Positions 9,646 through 12,124 of a stretch of 12,124 nucleotides of DNA are shown here, one piece after another. The position numbers were made by a program, and so were the translations under genes. Numbering within the stretch: position 1 is the first letter of the stretch; every line of letters begins with the position of its first letter. The notes beneath the pieces are model-generated. The model did no database searches and had not been told where the DNA came from. It was given only the letters and a program-made list of their open reading frames with translations. The stretch comes from an uncultured Sphingomonas sp. (GTDB taxonomy: Bacteria > Pseudomonadota > Alphaproteobacteria > Sphingomonadales > Sphingomonadaceae): NCBI GenBank assembly GCA_946482655.1, contig CAMLSA010000098.1, positions 1 through 12,124 on the forward strand, read 5' to 3'.

Positions 9646-10176
9646 ATGCGTTTTTCGCCTGTTGCGATTGCTATGTCGCTGACTTTGTTGGCGGTTTCGA
9701 GCGGGGTGAACGGCCAGAAGGCCGATGATCAGATCAATCCCAAGTCGCTGGCGCTGCTGGCGGAGGGCCAGGCGGCAATGAAGGCCGGTAACCTGTCCGC
9801 CGCCAACGACGCACTGGAGACCGCCCTCGCTGTCGATCCGCGCAACCGTGCCGCCTTTGTCGCGCTCGGACGCGTTGCCCAGGCGCAGCAGCTGCCGGGT
9901 AAGGCCATCCGGATGTATTTCGAAGCGCTCTCGCTCGAGCCTAACGACGTAAATGCGTTGTCGGCACAGGGCGAGGCGATGGTTCAGAAGGGCGCCGTCG
10001 AGCGCGCCCGCGCCAATCTGGCCCGGGTAAAGGCCCTGTGCAAGTCCGAGTGCGCCCCCGCGACCCAGCTCGCGGCGGCTATTGCCAAAGGTCCGCCGCC
10101 CGCGATCGTTGCCGCGCAGACCAACGACAAGGTCCCGCCGAAGGGCCAGGAGAAGAGCGTCGCCGGCCAGAAGTAG
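9646..10176 (+). CDS. Exported tetratricopeptide-repeat protein
   Basis: This small protein (176 aa from the chosen start) has a typical signal peptide: an Arg near the start, a hydrophobic core ([13 protein letters not shown]), then a polar stretch with a likely cleavage near VNG-QK. It is therefore probably periplasmic. Three TPR-like helical pairs follow (about residues 32-67, 68-101 and 102-134), with signatures such as [12 protein letters not shown]-x-DPRN and LSLEPND. Two cysteines (LCKSEC) lie after the third repeat and could form a disulfide. The tail is Pro/Lys/Gln-rich. An earlier ATG at 9607 overlaps the rsmB stop but would bury the signal peptide behind 13 extra residues. The function is unknown; TPR proteins usually act as protein-interaction scaffolds. 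Its place directly after rsmB suggests co-transcription, not a shared role. Confidence 0.85.
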   Translation: MRFSPVAIAMSLTLLAVSSGVNGQKADDQINPKSLALLAEGQAAMKAGNLSAANDALETALAVDPRNRAAFVALGRVAQAQQLPGKAIRMYFEALSLEPNDVNALSAQGEAMVQKGAVERARANLARVKALCKSECAPATQLAAAIAKGPPPAIVAAQTNDKVPPKGQEKSVAGQK

Positions 10177-10217
10177 CCCATCATCCGGCGAAGACTGCTG
10201 GGCTCGAGCTTTCGCCG
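10175..10217 (+). terminator. Possible hairpins after the guaB operon
   Basis: Two overlapping stems are possible: AGCCCA/TGGGCT (10175-10180 with 10199-10204) and CGGCGAA/TTCGCCG (10186-10192 with 10211-10217). They cannot both form as simple hairpins. No T-run follows, so this is not a standard intrinsic terminator. Confidence 0.25.
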
Positions 10218-10313
10218 AAGTAACGCTAGGAGCCTGTGCGCGGGTGGGCGTAGACAAGCTGATTGATTGCTGATTCTACGGCTTTCCGAGAAGGAGAGCG
10301 GCGGAGCTTCAGG

Positions 10314-10326
10314 CGCAGTGACTGCG
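10314..10326. repeat. Perfect dyad CGCAGT-G-ACTGCG
   Basis: A 13-bp palindrome about 215 bp upstream of the monooxygenase start; a candidate operator. Confidence 0.35.
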
Positions 10327-10372
10327 AACGGGACGTCATTTGTCCGCACCAGAAAATACTCGCAGACCTTCG

Positions 10373-10387
10373 TGTGACTCTCTCACA
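10373..10387. repeat. Perfect dyad TGTGA-N5-TCACA
   Basis: The half-sites equal those of CRP sites, but the spacer is 5 nt instead of 6. It is a candidate operator about 155 bp upstream of the monooxygenase start; the regulator is unknown. Confidence 0.35.
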
Positions 10388-10542
10388 GCATCCGAACGCG
10401 ATCGAAACTTTTCTTCCGATCTCGAAAATGAAATCCGCCACATGCGCGCCGGACTGCCTTAGCATGTGTATCTGATGATCGAGCGAAGGCCGGACCGGCA
10501 CTTCCGCGAGACAGTCTGATTACTCATGACGGGCGGAAAGCG

Positions 10543-11847
10543 ATGACCAGGAAAAGGCTTCATCTTAATATCAATATATACACGTCTGGAGCCTTTGCCT
10601 CGGCGTGGCGGTACAGGACTGGGCATCCGGGCGCGTTCATGGATGTCGATTTCCATATCAAGGTTTCGCAACTTGCTGAAAAGGCCTGCTTCGATGCCGT
10701 GTTTCTCGCTGATTCTCCTGCAGTCAGCAGCGATCTCTCGACCTCGCCAACTCTTGCGCTCGACCCGTTGATCACCATGGCGGGGATTGCGGCACGGACT
10801 GAGCGCATCGGTCTGGTCGCTTCGTCGTCAACCACTTACAATGAACCGTACAACGTGGCTCGCCAGTTCGCGAGCTTGGACCATGCGAGCGGCGGACGCG
10901 TCGGATGGAACATCGTCACGTCGGCCAGTCTCGAGGCTGGAGGCAACTTCGGCTCAGGACTAGTTCCACACGCGATGCGTTATGCAAGAGCCGACGAGTT
11001 CACCCGCGTGGTCAAGGCGCTGTGGCAGAGTTGGGGAGAAGGCGCCTTCACCGGCGACAAGGGGAGCGGGCTGTTTGCCGATGTTTCTCGGATCCGTCCC
11101 ATCAATCATGCCGGCGAACACTTTTCGGTAGCCGGGCCTTTCCAGTTGCCCCAATCCCCGCAGGGTCATCCCGTCGTCGTGCAAGCAGGGGGTTCAGAGC
11201 CGGGTCGAGTATTAGCCACCAATCATGCTGATGTCATTTTCTCGCTCGCGAATTCGCTGGATGAGGGCATCGCCTTTGCCAAAGACATTAGAGCGCGCGT
11301 GGCCCATACCGCCAGCCGATCCGGCAAGATCTTGATCCTGCCGGGCCTGGAAACTGTGATCGGATCGACGGAAGAAGAATCCAGGCGGCGCGAAGACGAA
11401 TTATGGGACATGCTGCCCGCACATCATAACATCTTCAGGCTCGCCTATCTGCTCGACATCGACCCCGCCACGATCGAGCCGGACCGGCCACTGCCCGATA
11501 ATTTGAGGATCCGTGAGGATGGTAGCCACACCTTCGCACAATCCGCAGTGACCGTTGCCAGTGGCGCGAAAAGAACGTTCCGCGACGCATTGCGAGCCTT
11601 GGGCAGCGGTACCGGCCATCGTGTCGTTGTCGGCACGCCTGAACAGGTAGCGAATGATATGGAGTCCTGGCTCGATGCCGGCGCCGCCGACGGGTTCAAC
11701 CTCATGCCGGACGTGCTGCCGGATGGTCTCGAGGCCTTCGTATCGAACGTGATGCCGATCTTGCGGCAACGGGGCATCTTCCGAAGCGAATATTCCGGCA
11801 CCACCCTGCGCGACCATTACGGCCTTTCCCGGCCTTCCGAATCATAA
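10543..11847 (+). CDS. FMN-dependent monooxygenase, NtaA/SnaA/DszA family (LLM class)
   Basis: The 434-residue product belongs to the bacterial-luciferase-like family that includes nitrilotriacetate monooxygenase NtaA, EDTA monooxygenase and dibenzothiophene-sulfone monooxygenase DszA. These use reduced FMN from a separate reductase and O2. Family marks are the N-terminal start into strand 1 (residues 5-13), the GGRVGWNIVTS segment (about 119-129), the VVVQAGGSEPGR phosphate-binding stretch (about 206-217) and the C-terminal ADGFNLMPDVLPDG...LRDHYGL. The length is typical. The substrate cannot be read from sequence; the partial DszC/SfnB-like gene downstream favours an organosulfur substrate. 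The ATG has a weak GCGGAAAGCG before it. Base composition and codons are less GC-biased than in guaB or pckA, for example two TTA codons (11212-11214 and 11401-11403) and an ATA near the start, suggesting a more recently acquired gene. Confidence 0.92.
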   Translation: MTRKRLHLNINIYTSGAFASAWRYRTGHPGAFMDVDFHIKVSQLAEKACFDAVFLADSPAVSSDLSTSPTLALDPLITMAGIAARTERIGLVASSSTTYNEPYNVARQFASLDHASGGRVGWNIVTSASLEAGGNFGSGLVPHAMRYARADEFTRVVKALWQSWGEGAFTGDKGSGLFADVSRIRPINHAGEHFSVAGPFQLPQSPQGHPVVVQAGGSEPGRVLATNHADVIFSLANSLDEGIAFAKDIRARVAHTASRSGKILILPGLETVIGSTEEESRRREDELWDMLPAHHNIFRLAYLLDIDPATIEPDRPLPDNLRIREDGSHTFAQSAVTVASGAKRTFRDALRALGSGTGHRVVVGTPEQVANDMESWLDAGAADGFNLMPDVLPDGLEAFVSNVMPILRQRGIFRSEYSGTTLRDHYGLSRPSES

Positions 11848-11906
11848 GCTGCATGTTCGTTCGGCAATGGTGGGACGGCCTCAGTTCTACCCCCGCGTGC
11901 AGATAC

Positions 11907-11911
11907 AGGAG
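11907..11911 (+). promoter_or_regulatory. Ribosome binding site of the downstream partial gene
   Basis: AGGAG followed by 7 nt before the ATG at 11919, which fixes the start of a gene whose 3' part is outside the window. Confidence 0.65.
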
Positions 11912-11918
11912 TTTTCCA

Positions 11919-12124
11919 ATGAGTGATGAAAGTCAGGCGAGTATCATCACTCGCCCCAGCCCGGGCTCAGTCTCGGACCTTCAAGAGCGGCTCGAAGCAC
12001 TTTTGCCGGGTATCTCAGCGGGTGTAATCGATCGCGAGCAGAAGCGCGAACTACCATTCAAGCAAGTCGCGGATTTCGCCGCCGCTGGTCTGTTCACGTT
12101 CAGGATCCCTGCTGAATATGGCGG
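11919..12124 (+). CDS. Acyl-CoA dehydrogenase-like flavoprotein, DszC/SfnB type (5' part only)
   Basis: Only the first 68 codons are in the window; the frame is open to the end. After a short polar lead (about residues 1-18) comes a helix and then LPFKQVADFAAAGLFTFRIPAEYGG, the usual N-terminal pattern of the acyl-CoA dehydrogenase fold (drop-in helix, AGL, then IPxxYGG). In the DszC/SfnB/SoxC branch this fold works as a flavin-dependent monooxygenase on sulfides or sulfones instead of as a dehydrogenase. That branch is favoured by its place 71 nt after a DszA/NtaA-type gene on the same strand, and by the dibasic/acidic run IDREQKRELP before the AGL motif. A true acyl-CoA dehydrogenase cannot be excluded from so short a piece. 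A good AGGAG precedes the ATG. Confidence 0.75.
   Translation, partial: MSDESQASIITRPSPGSVSDLQERLEALLPGISAGVIDREQKRELPFKQVADFAAAGLFTFRIPAEYG

Larger units (their letters stand above)
10177..10542. other. 366-bp intergenic region without a convincing gene
   Basis: Short frames exist on both strands (10263-10475 plus, 10226-10501 minus), but neither has a recognisable product or ribosome binding site. The region contains hairpins at its left end, two perfect dyads (10314-10326 and 10373-10387), a weaker TTTTC-N10-GAAAA dyad (10409-10428), and one GANTC site (10272-10276). It is less GC-rich than the operon to its left and probably holds the promoter of the monooxygenase gene. Confidence 0.5.

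Noticed and set aside
10226..10501. Short frames on both strands of the intergenic region (also 10263-10475 plus)
   Set aside because: No recognisable motif, no ribosome binding site, and a non-ATG start for the plus-strand frame. They may be gene relics, but this cannot be supported.

Overview
The window looks like a chromosomal segment of a GC-rich alphaproteobacterium, most likely a member of the Sphingomonadaceae. The main reasons are a short HPr kinase that lacks the usual N-terminal domain, a ChvG/ChvI two-component pair followed by hprK and rapZ, an ATP-dependent PEP carboxykinase gene divergent from chvI, and the style of the encoded proteins. The assignment rests on recognising families and gene order, not on a search.

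Left part, minus strand (14-3675): chvI, chvG, hprK and rapZ form a tight operon whose genes overlap or nearly touch. ChvG/ChvI is an envelope or acid-stress two-component system. HprK phosphorylates and dephosphorylates the PTS protein HPr, and RapZ is a nucleotide-binding regulator usually found with PTS genes. The operon probably continues past position 1 into PTS genes (EIIA, HPr). A 281-bp regulatory region (3676-3956) separates chvI from the divergent pckA, whose product makes PEP, the PTS phosphoryl donor. This unit therefore joins envelope sensing, PTS regulation and the gluconeogenic entry point. pckA ends at a very clear UUCG-loop terminator.

Middle part, plus strand (5729-10176): a soluble diguanylate cyclase without the usual product-inhibition site, then guaB (IMP dehydrogenase), an RsmB-type rRNA cytosine methyltransferase and a small exported TPR protein. 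guaB, rsmB and the TPR gene are packed as an operon. A motif about 28 bp long recurs upstream of both pckA and the cyclase gene.

Right part (10177-12124): a 366-bp stretch without a convincing gene carries two short perfect dyads. It is followed by an FMN-dependent monooxygenase of the NtaA/SnaA/DszA family and the start of an acyl-CoA-dehydrogenase-like flavoprotein of the DszC/SfnB type, which runs off the window. Such pairs usually belong to organosulfur or xenobiotic catabolism. The base and codon use here is less GC-biased than in the housekeeping genes, so this looks like the edge of an accessory region. No RNA genes, insertion sequences or CRISPR arrays were seen. Nothing here is clearly a wholly new system; the most notable points are the start of chvG, the repeated motif, and the core-to-accessory junction with its dyads.
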